A stretch of 64,000 bases of DNA from Casuarius casuarius (Eukaryota; Chordata; Aves; Casuariiformes; Casuariidae): positions 1,187,846-1,251,845 of the forward strand of contig PTFA01000273.1 of NCBI GenBank assembly GCA_003342895.1. Reading direction: 5' to 3'. Shown here one piece after another: positions 1 to 13,223 of this stretch. Each line of letters opens with the position of its first letter. Within the stretch, counting starts at the first letter, position 1. The notes under the pieces are model-generated. The model did no database searches, was not told the DNA's origin, and was given only the letters and a program-made list of their open reading frames with translations. The translations under genes and the position numbers were made by a program.

Positions 1-3000
1 CTCATTACGCTGACTATGGCTTCTTTAGTGTTGTATGAGACATGTTGTCAGTTCACAGGTGGACTTCCAGCTGACTGGGAAACTCTTTCTTTTCTTTTGT
101 TTTAAGATTACAGGTCTTCGTGTCACCAAAGTTAATTATTCTTACCACCACATTTGGGCTTTAGATTTTCGTTATATCACAAATATAGGAAGAACCTATG
201 TGTAAGTGCACATGTTCACACATGTCTAAACCCGTCAATTTTTATGTTGTACATCCAATAGTAAGGGGAAGCCCTGTGGCTCCAGTGATAGACAGTCATG
301 GTGTTGACTAGTGGAATAGACTATACTAGTCAACTTATTTCTAAGTGCACAAAAGAATGCTTTCAACATATGACATAATATACTCATATAAATTGAATAA
401 ATTTTGAAGTTGTCACTTACAGACTCATTGCACTGTAAAGAAAATAAATTAGTTTTTGAAGTCAGTGTTAAAGCTGGTCAATAATTTAATATTTGTTTAT
501 TATAAAACTAATATCATTCAGTAATTTTGTTTATTTAATAATATTATGTTAGTGATTTATTTGGAGAAAATATTTTCCCATGAGAATGGGAAACCATTTT
601 TTATCTACATAAAATGCTACACATACTAGTGGGGAAGGACTATTTTTAGCCAATTTTCAGTTGGTAAAATTATTCAAATTGATAACTAGAAGGTGTATAC
701 ACTTGCAAAGAAATTCTGAGCTGTCTCTCCCAAAGTGACAAGACTAAAGACAACCAGGCACTTTTCATAGGAGAAAAATGTTGCATAAGCATATACAAGA
801 TTTTTTTTCACCTTCTGTAAGTAACAGAAACCTACCGAGCAGGTTAGAGGGCTCTTTTGTGAAAGGTTCTCACATTTGTTAATTCCTGTATAGCCTAGAA
901 ACTGGCAGCTGACATAGATAAATGCAATGGCATATTTTATTGTTTTCAGTAAGAATTGATATTAGAAACTTCTTTTCAGTGAAAAAGCCTGCTTTAGAAA
1001 CCACAGGGTATTCTAAATAAAATGGGCTTCTTATTAAAACAAAGCTGTTTTTTTTTAAAGTATTAAATAAAATATCTCATTTAAAACTGAGAGCTCTTCA
1101 GTCTTCAATACAAGATATTGTACCTATAAATGCATTTTGGAGCCATGCAAGATTTTGTCTTTACAGGAATGAAAGCCCCATGGTGGACTTGAACAAAGGT
1201 CATTATTGTCACTCTTTGCAGTTTTGCCAATCCATATGAGAATCTAAAGTATCTGAATTCATCTAATTGGATGCAGAGCTTAGCTGATTAATTTTAGATG
1301 GTAATAGCTGTTTTTTATCACAAAAGCTTTCCTCTCTAATTTAAAGACAGAACAAATTTTTGGAAAAAAGTCACATTTTCTTTAATGTGAAAGCAGAATG
1401 CCATCTGAGAATTTATATACCCTTTACCTAACATTTTTCCTTGAACTTTCAATAGCAAATTCAGAATCCCTATCCTACTGTACACCATTTAATGTTACCA
1501 TACTATAGCAGGCTTTGATTTTGATTTCTTTACTGTTCAGAAAGAATACTATAAAGTAGATTGGCAATAACAATAGACTGGATTTCTAGAGCACTTTCTA
1601 GAGCATGCACAGTCAAGATGTCTTTTTTACCCCTCTTCTCCACAGATCACTTCCCTTTTTAGCTTTTTTACTTTTTCCTTTTTTTCCCCCTTATGTGTGA
1701 AAATTGCAAGCAAAAAACTCAGAGTTTCTTCTGCAATCAGAGTCCTACAAGTACAGCTAAGAGGGACTTTTTATGGGACTTCTGGACCACGCAATGCACA
1801 GCTCTTCCTGTCAAGTAGGAAGGATTTCCCTCTACCATTTTCAGTCTTGTTCTGCTCAGCTCCTGGCAGAATGAGTTTGGCCAGAAATATGGCTCTTCCC
1901 AATTTGTAGAACAATGCCTTCAAGTATTCTTTCAGATTTGACCACACTTTCATGTGAGGATCATGTTATGCTATAAGTGCCTCTGTTGATAAAAAAAAAA
2001 TACAGAGAATCTAGCTGTGATCTATGATGTGTGAAAAGTTGTAGAGTTTCAAAGTAATTTAGACTTATTGCTTCAACAAGGTTTATAACTTGGGATTTTG
2101 AGACTTAAAAACAGTATTTCTTCAGCTGTTGCTTAGATGAGAGGAGAAAAATTCAAAACAGATTGCACACAGCAAAAATTTTTCTTGAGCCATGAATGAA
2201 TAGCATGAAATACAAAAGCTTTATGCAGTGCAACTTGTGTTTTACGGGGCTGTGTGTGACAAAGCACACTCCTTAAATGATATTTTCTGGATGTGCAAAA
2301 AACAAGTCTAGACTATAGCTGGTTTATTCATCCTAAAATACTTCTGGTATGCATATTTTTAGGCTTTCTTGACCCATCACAATGTTAAACTGCTATCTTT
2401 TCAATAATCTGATACTTGGATGTCACAGAAAGGATACAGAATGCTCATGTTCTCTAACATGCTTTGCATTTCCCCCACAAATACACAGTATTTGCAATTT
2501 ATGAACATTTTTGCAGAAGCTCACACTGAGTATTCTGTAGTTTTTTATTGCTTTTAAATCTAAGGTCCAAATAGTGAATCAGCTTCAGAGCCATGGCAGG
2601 TTGATGTGTCATACTGCGCCATGTTATTAGAGGTGCTGCAAAGATGTATTAGTGACTCTGATAATGCATTACTTGCTAGGTTACTCAGCAGGAGTATTTT
2701 AAAGAGAACCAATCAAAACAAACTTCTGAGTTTTCTGAGTCACTGACCTTTCCCAGGGATCAAGAAAAATGCTTTTATGATTATCATAAGGACTTCTGGA
2801 TATCAGCACAGATAAAACATCACTAATTTCATATTCTGTCCTTTAGGACAATAACTTATTTCTATATCCCTGTCACTATCTCAGTACTGATCAATACCTC
2901 TGCATGATGGTAGAGGTTCTTCCACCAAACCGAGCTCTTTCAGATAGGTACAAACCCAATCTCCTCGCCATTTACTGAGTATCATTAAAATGCCACAGAG

Positions 3001-6000
3001 ATACTTTCCTAAGAATAAGGAAATTGAATATGGTGTTCTGAATGAATTCCAGTTTTACTAACTTAATTTGGTTTCCTTGAGTTCAGCCTGTAATTTCAAT
3101 TGGTATGATATTTTCAGCTTCCTTTGTAAAAAAGTCTGATATTGTGCTCTTAAAATGGTTGCTGTATTTCACCCAAAGATGACGTTTTATGCATAATCAC
3201 GTTGTGATCCTTCAGGATAAAAAGAAAGCACTGTGTAAGTGATATTTGTTATCTAAAACATTACAAAATCATGAGCTCAGCTTAAACAGTTCAGGATAAG
3301 TTCTTCCACCCCAAAGTAAAATTTTATTGATATGAACAGTCTCATTGTCATTTTTATGCTCCCTGATAATGAATGGCACAGCCTTTGGACAGGGATGTCT
3401 TGCAGTCTCATCCTCCTTGATGGTGGTATCATTATGCTGTTAGTTTAAAGGGAAGAAAGAACAGGGAGGAAGCCACAGGAGGGAGACTCATTTTGGAAAG
3501 GACACCATGCATCATGTTCAGCAGATGCACTATACTATTACATACCCATTAAAATATCATAGAATTTTATTACAATATTTATTTAAAAGAAAAAAATCTT
3601 CAAAAGAAGTACTCTGAGCTACAGTTAGGGTAGTTTAAGATTCTTTATATTAAAACACTGAGGGTATCCTTAATAATTATACAGTAAACTCTTGGTGCAC
3701 CTTGGCTGTTGTACAATCATTCATTAAAGTGTATGTATGCATGTATTATATTTTACTTCTACGTAAATATATAGAAATACACAGAGAAATACTTTTGTGT
3801 ATAACTAAACCTTGAGCCTTTCAGCAAACACAAACTTGACTAGAGTTTAGTGGATTAGCAATGATGAAAATTGAGCAGATTGGCAGTTTTGCAGCTTGAG
3901 AGTAGTGCTTTTATATGCAGCTGCAAAAAGGAAGAACAGAATACTATGATGCTTATTTTCTTTAATTTATTTTATATTTCCCGCATAGCTAATTGGTTCC
4001 AAGGGACACAAGGTTTTCATAAAAACAATGATGTGGATAAATAGGAGTTACATTCATACACTGTGTCTAAAGCCTTCCAGATTCAAGTGAACTGGGGAAT
4101 AATTAAGCATCAAGACTGTAAGGATTGAGAAATTGGAAGGACAGAATCCTCTCTCATGCAGAGTTTAGGAATTCCTCTGGCATATAGCTTCAGGCTAGGC
4201 AGCCCTAGACATTCAATTAATAGGATTTAACCTTCAGAACTCACAAAAAAATCAAGGATTACTCTTTATTACTCTTTTTTATAGTTCTGTAGAATTTACG
4301 TTTATAGGAATGCCTTTGAAGTACTGTAGGAGTATGTAAGCAGAGTATTTGTAGTGGATGCATGATATCCGTTGTATATATCTAAATAAATTAATATTAG
4401 AATATATATCCAAACTCTTCTGGTTTTAAAATATCAAAACAGGTAAGATTTCCAATGCTTTCAAGATGTCAGTTGGAAAAAATTCTGCACAAGTGGTCTC
4501 TTACATAGGATTTCACTGTATTTTCTTCTGCTTTTTGCCAAAATCAAAAATATCCAAATGCCTCCAGCTTTCCACCTCCAAAGAACTACTAAATACTGTT
4601 CATTTAATATTTTTTCTTTTATTTTTGTAGAAATAGGTCATTTGATGTAACACCGAATGTCGTTTCTACCAAATGTTCATACATTAATTGAAGAAGGTTT
4701 CTTAGTGTATTGCCACCTGGCAAAACGTTTTTACATACAAAAGAGAGAAGAATGTCATTTATAACTATTTTAATTAAGGCAATAAAGTCCAGAACCACAA
4801 CTTATTTTCTTCTCTTCTCCTGTTCCTTGTTGTAGAGAAATATTTCTCTCTAATTTTTTGGTCTTCTGGTCAAGTTGCCTGCCTAATATCCCCATACCGT
4901 TTAATCCCCTTTGTGTTTTAATGACACAAATTCCTAAGATTTTTCTTTATTTTATTATTTCATTTTTCTTATGCCTTTTAAAACACCATAATCCACATCC
5001 TCAAAACCATTATCCAAGTACCTGCTGTAAGTACACATCATAATCATAAAGAAAACCCAAGCCAACTGACTTGTTCTGTACCCTGGTTTATACCCCGAAT
5101 ACCAGAAGCAGAAAATAGATCATAAGAAAACACAGATCTGAAACTCAGTAGAGTTTCTTATAATGCCTTAGAAGAATATAGTGCTATTGCAGCAAAGCCA
5201 TACAGCTATGGTCCTCTCTCTATGAAGAATTTATTGGCTCCCAACCTTAGGACAGGAAAACCCCCTCTGGATTTTGCAAAGATCTCTGTATGTAAAATCT
5301 TTTCTGAATCTTTCCCCATCTTAATTCTTTTTGATGACATCTCCTAGCCATCTAGCAACATCTCAGGTTTTTTCATCAATATTTTAAGACAGGCTCTCAT
5401 GTTTTCTCTATGGAAACCGCTCAGCTTTTAACAGCAGGAGAGGATAGTGGTTAGTTCCCCATTCAATAACTGTTTTAATAGTTTGATTCCTAAGTTAAGG
5501 TCAGTTTAATGAATGTCTTTGGTAAAAAGTAAAAAATCAATTGATGAGTTAGGAAAACACATTGCTGAAAGGTAGTGTAATGGTATTCTTACTTATTTTC
5601 ATATTTCATATTCATTTTAATTAAAATTGAAATAAGAAGTAGAAAGGCTTTGCTGCTATTTAACATTTTCTTAGAAATAAGAGATCATTTGTTTTTGGAG
5701 ATATAACTTTTATCCTCATAGTGGATTTTCTTTGGAGGGGGAGACAGGATAGTTTGCTTTATTTTTTTATAGTCTATTTCTATGGAGATTTACATTTCTT
5801 AAATTTTCATGATGTGCAAATGAAATTGTGTGGTTTAGGTTTTCACTACTAAGCAAACAGAAGGTTTTAAAAAGTGAAGCTGTTCTAGCGAGACATCAGA
5901 ACGTAAAATTAATAAAAAAGAAATACCTAGAAGATTCTGCTTTTCTTTCAGCAATGGAAACCATCTGTCTCAAATTATTTTCCTTCTAGTAGAGTGTGTC

Positions 6001-8310
6001 ACAGGATGAATGTCTAAGGACATCTGTAGTAAGATCACCATTTATTTTACATTTCAAGTATTCTCCATATTTTTTAAAAAGACACTGCATAATATTAATG
6101 GATTTGAAAGAGATAATGTATTTTAATACCTTTAATAAAGTATTAAAGCTAGTGAGAGAATTATTTATTACAAAATACAGTTGAAAATATATACTTGAAA
6201 ATATAGGCACTTGAGATAAGCATATACAGCAGCTGTTGGGCCAGCTGCAACATAGCACTGTTTTCTCCAAGCACTTCACAGAAGCTTAACCATACAGTCA
6301 TAATTTTAACAAAACATATTCAGAAATATGTATACAGTAAAATCCCTGATTTGGTGGAACTAGTCCCAGGACTTGACAGGAGCTAAAGACTGTTAGTGTA
6401 ATTTTAAAGCACATTTATATATTGAACTGTCTCTTTGGTAACAGTGGCATCATATTTGACAGAACTGCTTCCTTGGCTTTATATTCAGAGATGGTCTTTC
6501 TTTTTAATGAGAAGCTCCTGTTAGCCTTATAGCATCAGTGCAGTTAAGAGTGAATGAGCTGGAGCTATTCCTTCCTGTGTATTGCCAACAGAATTGTTTA
6601 TTGAATTCCAATTATAATGTCAGTCAGTTCTGGTTGTGTAATTTCTTCCGCTTTTCTCCCCCCAGGAGGGAATGAGAGGTGTCATCAAAGCTTAAGCTCA
6701 AGACAGAATTGTGTCACTAATGGCATACATGTCCCGCAAATACTCCCCTACACACTACTGCTGTGATAATAAAAGAATGCAAAATAACTTTGGATTCTGA
6801 GTTAAATTTTTGAGAAAACTTCATTTTAGTTACATACAGGATTTATCTATTAAGTCATTAAGACTCAGTAAATGGAATCCCACATTTTCATTGAGTCAAT
6901 CTTTAAAGGAGAATTGCACTTAAAGGAGGTAATAGTTTGCAGGAAGGCTGAGTACACTTATTGCCGAATGGAGTGAGCTCTTCTGGATGCCTACTATTAA
7001 GGACTGGGAAGAAAATAAGAACTTTGAGAAGAGCTTCGCTTAAAGGAATAAGAAAAAAATTCTGGTTAAAAATTAGACAGAACACATGTTCCCAACAGAT
7101 CTAGTCCTAACATTGATAGCTATAAGATATTCTAACTTGTATTAAGTATAAAAAGAATTTAAGTAAAAAAGAACTCTATCTATAGCACATTTGTCTTTGT
7201 CCCATTCTTCCTCTTCTTTTAACTTACCAAAAGTTCCAGGTAATAGACCTCTATTCCCCTTTGGAGAGCCAACAGTTTTTGGAGGCAAAATATTGTGAGG
7301 ACTGGATGATGAGACAACAGGACAGATAAACTAAGCTGAGCCACTGGGTTTCCCTACTCTGCTTTCCGGAGGAAGGAAAAAGAGGGTGATTGTATTTAGC
7401 AAAGTATCAGCAGAGAAAGCTAGAAAGGGTGTTTTTCTCTTTTCTTTCTTTCCTTTTTTTTTTCCTGTGTGTGAAGAGAAAAATGTTGCCACTTTGCTGG
7501 GATGACTGGCTTCACTATCTTTGAAAAATAAATGAGGCAGACTTTATATTAGGCCTTCTGAGCTACTTGAAGCAATCCATTTTCCAATGAAAGCTTTAGT
7601 CAGGTGTGCCTAAGTGCATCCAGGGAACAGGTCAATGGTAGTCATACAAAGCTGCAGCTTTTTCCACTCTAAAATTTCTTTTTGCTGGTAACAACAGGGT
7701 CTTCATACTGACTGCTTGAAGTAAGATGATAAATTAAAGAATGCTATACCACTGTTCTACCAACTAATAGTACTCAAAGTAATTACAGGCATTTATTGCA
7801 ACACTACTTTCTCCCTGCCGAAGTGAATCATCAGCTGCATTAAAGCAGAAACTAAACCATAAACCTTTAACCATTTTTTAAAATCAGACCGTAAATCTCA
7901 ACAAGAAATCTCTTCAGGACATGTGGCAGCAAACAGGATATGTGTATGAAATGTTTCTATCCATAGACTGGATGCTTGAGCCATTTCATCAAGAAGTTGT
8001 ACTAAAATTAACCATTGTTTTTCTTTGTAAATACACAAGAGGTTATACAAAGTCAAAACAGTTCTCTTCCATGGCCAAAAAGGTTAAACTGCAAGACTAA
8101 AGTTTAAGAAAATGAAATTCAGATAACTTTATCTTAATGATATTGTATCTGATAATTTTATAATTCTTATAAGCGCAGAAGGGTGAATTTTCTCAGCTTT
8201 AGCTCTATGCGACTGCGTCGTATAACACAGGCAGCTAAATACCCCTGCAATACATTCATGCTTTGATGCTAAAAGACACTAATAGCAAGTAGTTATTCAG
8301 TGTACAGTTA
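1..8310. other. A+T-rich single-copy DNA, no gene recognised
   Basis: Both strands were read through. All open frames are short (up to 97 codons) with compositions typical of chance frames in A+T-rich DNA. No transposon, RNA gene or tandem array was recognised apart from homopolymer runs such as the T-rich tract near 7440-7466. One strong 3' splice-site-like stretch lies at 6645-6666 (pyrimidines then CAG), followed by a 31-codon frame and AATAAA near 6766, but nothing else supports an exon there. The stretch is best called intergenic or intronic. Confidence 0.6.
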
Positions 8311-8810
8311 TCACATATTCTGTGACCCTAGAATAAAAACACAGCCTAGAGGAGTACAGGCTGAAAGACCAGGCACAGCCTGACACCCAGGGTCCAGTGG
8401 GTACAAACAACTTGCCAGTGGGCCAGTACTGACCTTCAAAGGAGAGTCATCATGGGAGGAGGCTGGGTTTCTGGACAACCAAGAGGACAATACAGGGAAC
8501 AGGGAAGAACCACAGCATGGGTTGGGATGATCAGGAACAAAAACTGATTTGTGCCAACTGTAATCGGAATAGGAGTGGTCCCCCAGAGTCCCCCCGACCC
8601 GCAAAGCCGTGCTGTTGCTCACTGCCGAAACCAGTTGTTAAATTCTTCTGTGTTGGAGAAATCGGTGCTGAAGTGCTGCTGTTGCTGCATATGTGTATGC
8701 TATGTACTGCTGCTTTGGGTGAGCTATCACAGGTATTAGGAAAATGTAAAGGCATAGTACTGAGCATTAACATGTGACTGCAATGTAGGTGTATATATAT
8801 ACACAGAGAG
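8311..8810. other. Moderately G+C-rich patch of unknown origin
   Basis: This segment is visibly richer in G+C and CpG than its surroundings, with a small CpG cluster at 8564-8665. Overlapping frames of 86-103 codons run on both strands, which is what raised G+C alone produces. One minus-strand frame contains GDSGGPL by translation, the signature of trypsin-like serine proteases, but the flanking cysteines and downstream conserved residues are missing. It could be a decayed repeat or a regulatory patch. No family was recognised. Confidence 0.35.
8789..8804. repeat. 16-bp perfect A/T palindrome
   Basis: GTGTATATATATACAC reads identically on both strands. It lies about 55 bases before a tetranucleotide microsatellite and is probably a short simple-sequence tract. 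Confidence 0.7.
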
Positions 8811-8860
8811 GGATGCATATGCCTGAACTACCTGTGGCTGTCTGGTCAATCAATTCATTA

Positions 8861-8909
8861 ATCTATCTATCTATCTACCTATCCATCCATCCATTCATCC
8901 ATCCATCCT
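8861..8909 (+). repeat. ATCT/ATCC tetranucleotide microsatellite
   Basis: An imperfect tandem run starts as ATCT units and shifts to ATCC units, with a few interrupting bases, over about 49 bases. Such tracts are often length-polymorphic. No transposon is visibly attached. Confidence 0.9.
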
Positions 8910-10062
8910 AAAGGTGTGTCAATAACAAGCATATTTGAACCAGCTGTGTGTGGGTTAACCTGTAAGTTTAGTTAAAAATTATTGCCTGGACTGGAATTTC
9001 CCTACTTTCCCCATTCCCATTCCTGGTCTGGGTTATGGTAAAGCTGTAACTTGGATGCAACAAATTGGTAAAAAAAAGAAAATTAGTTCAGAAAAGAATA
9101 TCCAGAAGTTGAAAACATGTAGTTCAGGGCCTATCCTTGCAAAATAAGAGATAAGGTTTGCCTTTCTTCCATTGACTCAAGTCATAAGTCCCAATGATGT
9201 TTCACCTATTTCTTCATGGCCTATTTCTTAAACAAATAATAATTTTAAAAAATATTGAGCTCACATTCAGAAAGAAACCTTACTCATTAGAGTTAAAAAT
9301 AAGCAGCTTAAAAATTACTAATATGCACTTGGAGGTGCATATTTATTAAGAAAATAGAATCCCCTTTTCTTTTACATTTCTTTTAAAATAAACCTTTTTT
9401 TAAGGGAAATAGGGAATGAACTAGGATTTTTGATGCTTGAAATTGACAATACTTTGTCCATTTTCTAAGAAAATCTCTATGCTGCTCTATATATTTCTGA
9501 AGCCAGTGACTCAGGCAGTATACACAGGAATTCAGGCAAATTTGAAGATAGTCTGTTTGCATAATCTACTATACGGCCAATGTTACAAATAAAAATTTTC
9601 ACTCACTTTAAAAAATCCCTTTTATATTTATCAAAGTATAGACTGAAGCTGTATGATATCTTTAGTAAGAAGATGAAGATAATTCCCTGCTTTTTTTCCA
9701 CTCCAGTATGTGCATAAAAATGTAAAGATTTAGAGTCAGTTGTCCTATAGCTAACTAGATGAATGAAGCAGCAGATTTTTAAAGATTGTTTATAGTGAAA
9801 TGGGAATGCAGGTCTTTTGGACAGACAAATTACTGCTTCTTGCAACAAATAGTCTAATCATTCTCTTACTCTATTTTAGTAGCATTCTGAAATTTCTTAA
9901 GCTGTTTCCGTGTGTCTAAAAAATATAACTTTTTGTAGAGTACACCTGTGATACCTTTGTTGTTGCTTAGTGAAGCAGAAAAACGCAAATCACAGAAAAG
10001 TGCAAAAGTGCAAATTTCAGCAGCTATTCTCAAACTCGAATATTAGGAAATTATCTCATGTT
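8910..10062. other. A+T-rich single-copy DNA, nothing recognised
   Basis: The open frames are short and of chance-like composition. No repeat family, RNA gene or promoter pattern was identified. Confidence 0.6.
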
Positions 10063-10544
10063 TCAGTTTCCCATAAAGGAGCTGCTTTTAACTGTGGCAG
10101 TGTTTTCCAGGCTCTTGTCCAGCTCTCCTAAGAAGGCATCAACTTCTGCTTCAGAGCTTAGAGCCCAGGCATGAACAGCTGCAAAAGCAACTGCACACGC
10201 AGCATAATGGAAGTTACTGATAAGGTAACCAATTTCTATGTAACAAGAAAGCCTGATAACCAACCAGAGGGATGCGAACAGCCACATTTTTGTCAGCTGG
10301 AGTTCAGGTGGGCTTGATTACACTGTCACCAAGGACTGAGATGGCTTTACTCCACTATTACATGCAAAATACTAGAGATCCTTTGTCCTTTCTAACACAG
10401 GAGGAGACAAGGTTAAACCTACGAAAATTTTCATGAGTTTGAAGCTTTGGTTAATTAAATTGCTTTGCTTACTTGTTCTTTGATTAAAAAGTATATTTTT
10501 GCAAGTATCTGGATCAAGCAATAGCAAAATAATTTTGGAAAACG
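10063..10544 (-). other. Candidate pair of coding exons (weak)
   Basis: Read on the minus strand, a 72-nt segment (10544 down to 10473) is preceded by a pyrimidine-containing CAG at 10545-10546 and followed by GTAAGC. Its open frame contains LLLLDPDTCKN. A second segment (10178 down to 10063) follows a TTTTGCAG acceptor and encodes SSEAEVDAFLGELDKSLE before a TGA stop. Joined, their splice phases agree (phase 1 to phase 1) and the second peptide resembles a soluble amphipathic C-terminal helix. Against this, splice-like motifs this good arise often by chance in 64 kb and the protein family is not recognised. An unrecognised gene end on the minus strand is possible; chance is equally possible. 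Confidence 0.2.
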
Positions 10545-13050
10545 CTGCAAGTACAATCCGCACGCGTTATATTAGAGCTTTTTACTTTGTTTACCTAAAG
10601 AAGCAGCGAATCAGAGATATGCCACAGCACACATTCAGAGTGTAACCTCAGGCAGCTCATCTCAAAAGATCCAGATAAAAGGGTCTGCAATACCAAGACT
10701 ATTTAGTAACCGCTCCTGGAGCTGAGGAGTGACTATCTTCTGAGCAAGTTGCTTAGCTTGTCACCCTGATGAAGGCAGAGCAGTGAAGGAAGAGGAAAGC
10801 AGCCTAAGTGATAGGATGATAGAGTACTGCAGGATTCAGACAGGAAAGCTAAATTTTGTTCCAAATGTTGACTTGGTTTCACATTCCTTGCTGTGTTGTT
10901 TGTGGGCAATGTTTAGTCTACTGAGAAACTTAACCAAAAAATACATATGCTGTTTTTAAAGTTAACTGACAGATGCTAATATTTTTTCATAAAAGCACCA
11001 CATTAGTAGTCCTACAATAAATCGTAATGTTTTTAGGAAAGAAATCTTTAAAGCATGAGCTTTGGCCTGTACTTCAGCAAAAAAGCGAAACGGATATGCA
11101 AGTAAACAAGAAATTCTATCTTTCTCCAGAATGCAGTTTTATATTTTGTTATGAGACAGCATGGAATTGGGCATTGAATTAGCTTACTCCAAGTCAAAAA
11201 GCAGATCTACAAAGGAACTGGCTCCTAATCCATCAGTGATAAAGTAATTTGCACTTTTCAATACTCTGTATTTACATTAGTATTTCACACTGGCACATCC
11301 GACTTAAAAAATGACAAAATAGAGCAGGCAGCTTGATCCGAGAACAAAAAAGTCTTTAAATGAATCTTTAGTTTGTCTGCTCTTGCTACCTCATTAATCC
11401 TAAATGGTGTCAGTCAGTAAGTCTAATAGCTATGAGTGTTAGTGCCGTGGTCAGTTCCAAATTATAGTATTGATTAATTGATTGTCTTCTTCCAGTTGTG
11501 AATTATATTAGTGCTGGCTCAGACTGGCTGGCTGAAGGCCAAAGCTTAATCTCTTGTGAAAGACAACAAACAACTCCACAGTTTCACTGCTGTGATTAAG
11601 TGACTGATTGGGAAACTAAAACTTTTTGAATGACTATCTGATAAAATGAATATATAAAATATAATGAATACGTAGTTACTGATAGACTAATTACTATTGC
11701 TGAAGCAAGAAACAGGCTTCATTTGACTCCAGACTTTTGCAACCAACACTGCAGCTGCTGAATTTTGAATGCATTTAATGGTTGAAGGTACTGTGAGGGA
11801 ACAGGATGGTGAGGAGAAGTAAAATAGTCACTGGTTAAGTCCATTTTAAGGCATTAATATAATCAATTTTGTGGTTTCAAAGTAAAATGAAAATTGGAGA
11901 AGGAAATTCAGGTCAGGACTTGAGTCTTATTATTGACACTGCTGCCTGGAGAAACACCACCTTTCTATCCTATGAATGCCTAATTTTCAAGAGCATTAAA
12001 CATTCTAAAAATTAACATAAAAAGGGGAAAAAGTTGATGTTTTGTTCAGCCTTTTGATTTAGTAAGAATGTAAGGTAATTCACTGTTTCTGCCCCCTACA
12101 TTTCTAATAATCTAGAAGGAGAAAAAGGGTTTGAAGGAGGCTTTTCTTCTGTTCCCCCAGACAGGGACATACTTGTCTGTTACTAAGGAGTCATTTGTCT
12201 ATTTCTGTTTGCTATGAAACATAGTCAGATCTGAATTTTTCCTAAATTATTAAAACAAAACATAGCAAGAACAAATAGTAGTTTTATATTTTGTTGCTTG
12301 TTCATTCTTAATCCAGGCCTGATAATGTTCATGTGAACCGGTACCTTTTCCTACCTGCACTAAAAAACATTAATGTCGCTTTGTTGAGATCTGACTTCAT
12401 AGAAAAAACATGAAAAATTCTCTGGCAACGAAAAGACCTCCCCCATTCCATGAAAAAATTAGTGAAGTAGGAGCAAATAAAAACGTAAGTGTAAAAAAGA
12501 AAATCAGTCATAGTGATATTATCATCCAACATGCCAAAAATATGTAACTTTGGATAAGTATAATCATTTAGAGAAATTTAGAGAAATTGCATATCTAAAC
12601 CCTAAAGCCAGCATTCTTGGGCATAAACAACAACTAACCTCTAACTCAATGAAGAAGAATTATCTCATTGTAGCTTTAATTCACCACCATTGTTAATAGT
12701 TTGTACTAAGGTTTAATAATATGTAGGAAACAGCAATAGGCAAAATACCATACTGTCTCTAATGAAATCAACATTACTGGATACCATCTGTAACATTAGT
12801 TTTAGAGATTAAGATTAATTTTATAGATCGAGATTAAGGTTTCGCTGCTTTGTGGCACTATGCTTCTGCTTTGTTCCCTTCCTCCTCAGTGCTGTAGCAT
12901 TGTATACGTTTTCTTTCCTATTTCTGAAGAAAAATCAGTGTGTGTGTAGGAGACTTGGATGTAGTCTAGCATGTTGCTGACTAAGAATGACTTACTCCTT
13001 TTTAAGAATTATGATGTTTTTGCATCTGCCTGTTTTCCCTATCTCTGCTA
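10545..13050. other. A+T-rich single-copy DNA, nothing recognised
   Basis: No convincing open frame, transposon or RNA gene was seen. A pyrimidine tract ending in CAG at 12125-12150 looks like a 3' splice site, but the following frame closes after 18 codons. Confidence 0.55.
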
Positions 13051-13223
13051 GGAAAGGCAAGCTGCATGCCCTGGGCTCCCAGAGCAACGCAGCCACTGCC
13101 GAGGAGTCCCAGGGATCACAGCCGGCCACCAGGGCTCTCAGGTGGCTCTTTGGGAAAGAAAAGCAGAAGGGCAGGAATCACTTGCCTAAACACAGATGTT
13201 TATTTGACTGTCGTACCTAACCT
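13051..13223 (+). other. Candidate 3'-terminal coding exon (weak)
   Basis: A strong acceptor (pyrimidine-rich stretch ending GCTAG at 13046-13050) is followed by about 55 open codons ending in TAA. The peptide is hydrophilic, begins KGKLHALGSQ, carries a basic stretch with RALRWLFGKEKQKGR, and ends LFDCRT. The segment is clearly richer in G+C than its flanks and holds several CpGs, as does the following ~240 bases that would be 3' untranslated sequence. AATAAA lies at 13701-13706. The protein is not recognised and no upstream partner exon was identified. A non-coding G+C-rich patch is the main alternative. Confidence 0.25.

Noticed and set aside
6645..6770. Strong CCCCCCAG acceptor with short frame and AATAAA
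   Set aside because: The frame is only about 31 codons, with no recognised peptide and no partner exon; could be an lncRNA end but is unsupported.
8531..8818. Minus frame containing GDSGGPL, the serine-protease active-site motif
   Set aside because: No upstream cysteine, no downstream conserved GIVSWG-type block, no His or Asp region nearby and the frame ends soon after. A glycine/proline-rich G+C patch readily yields this string.
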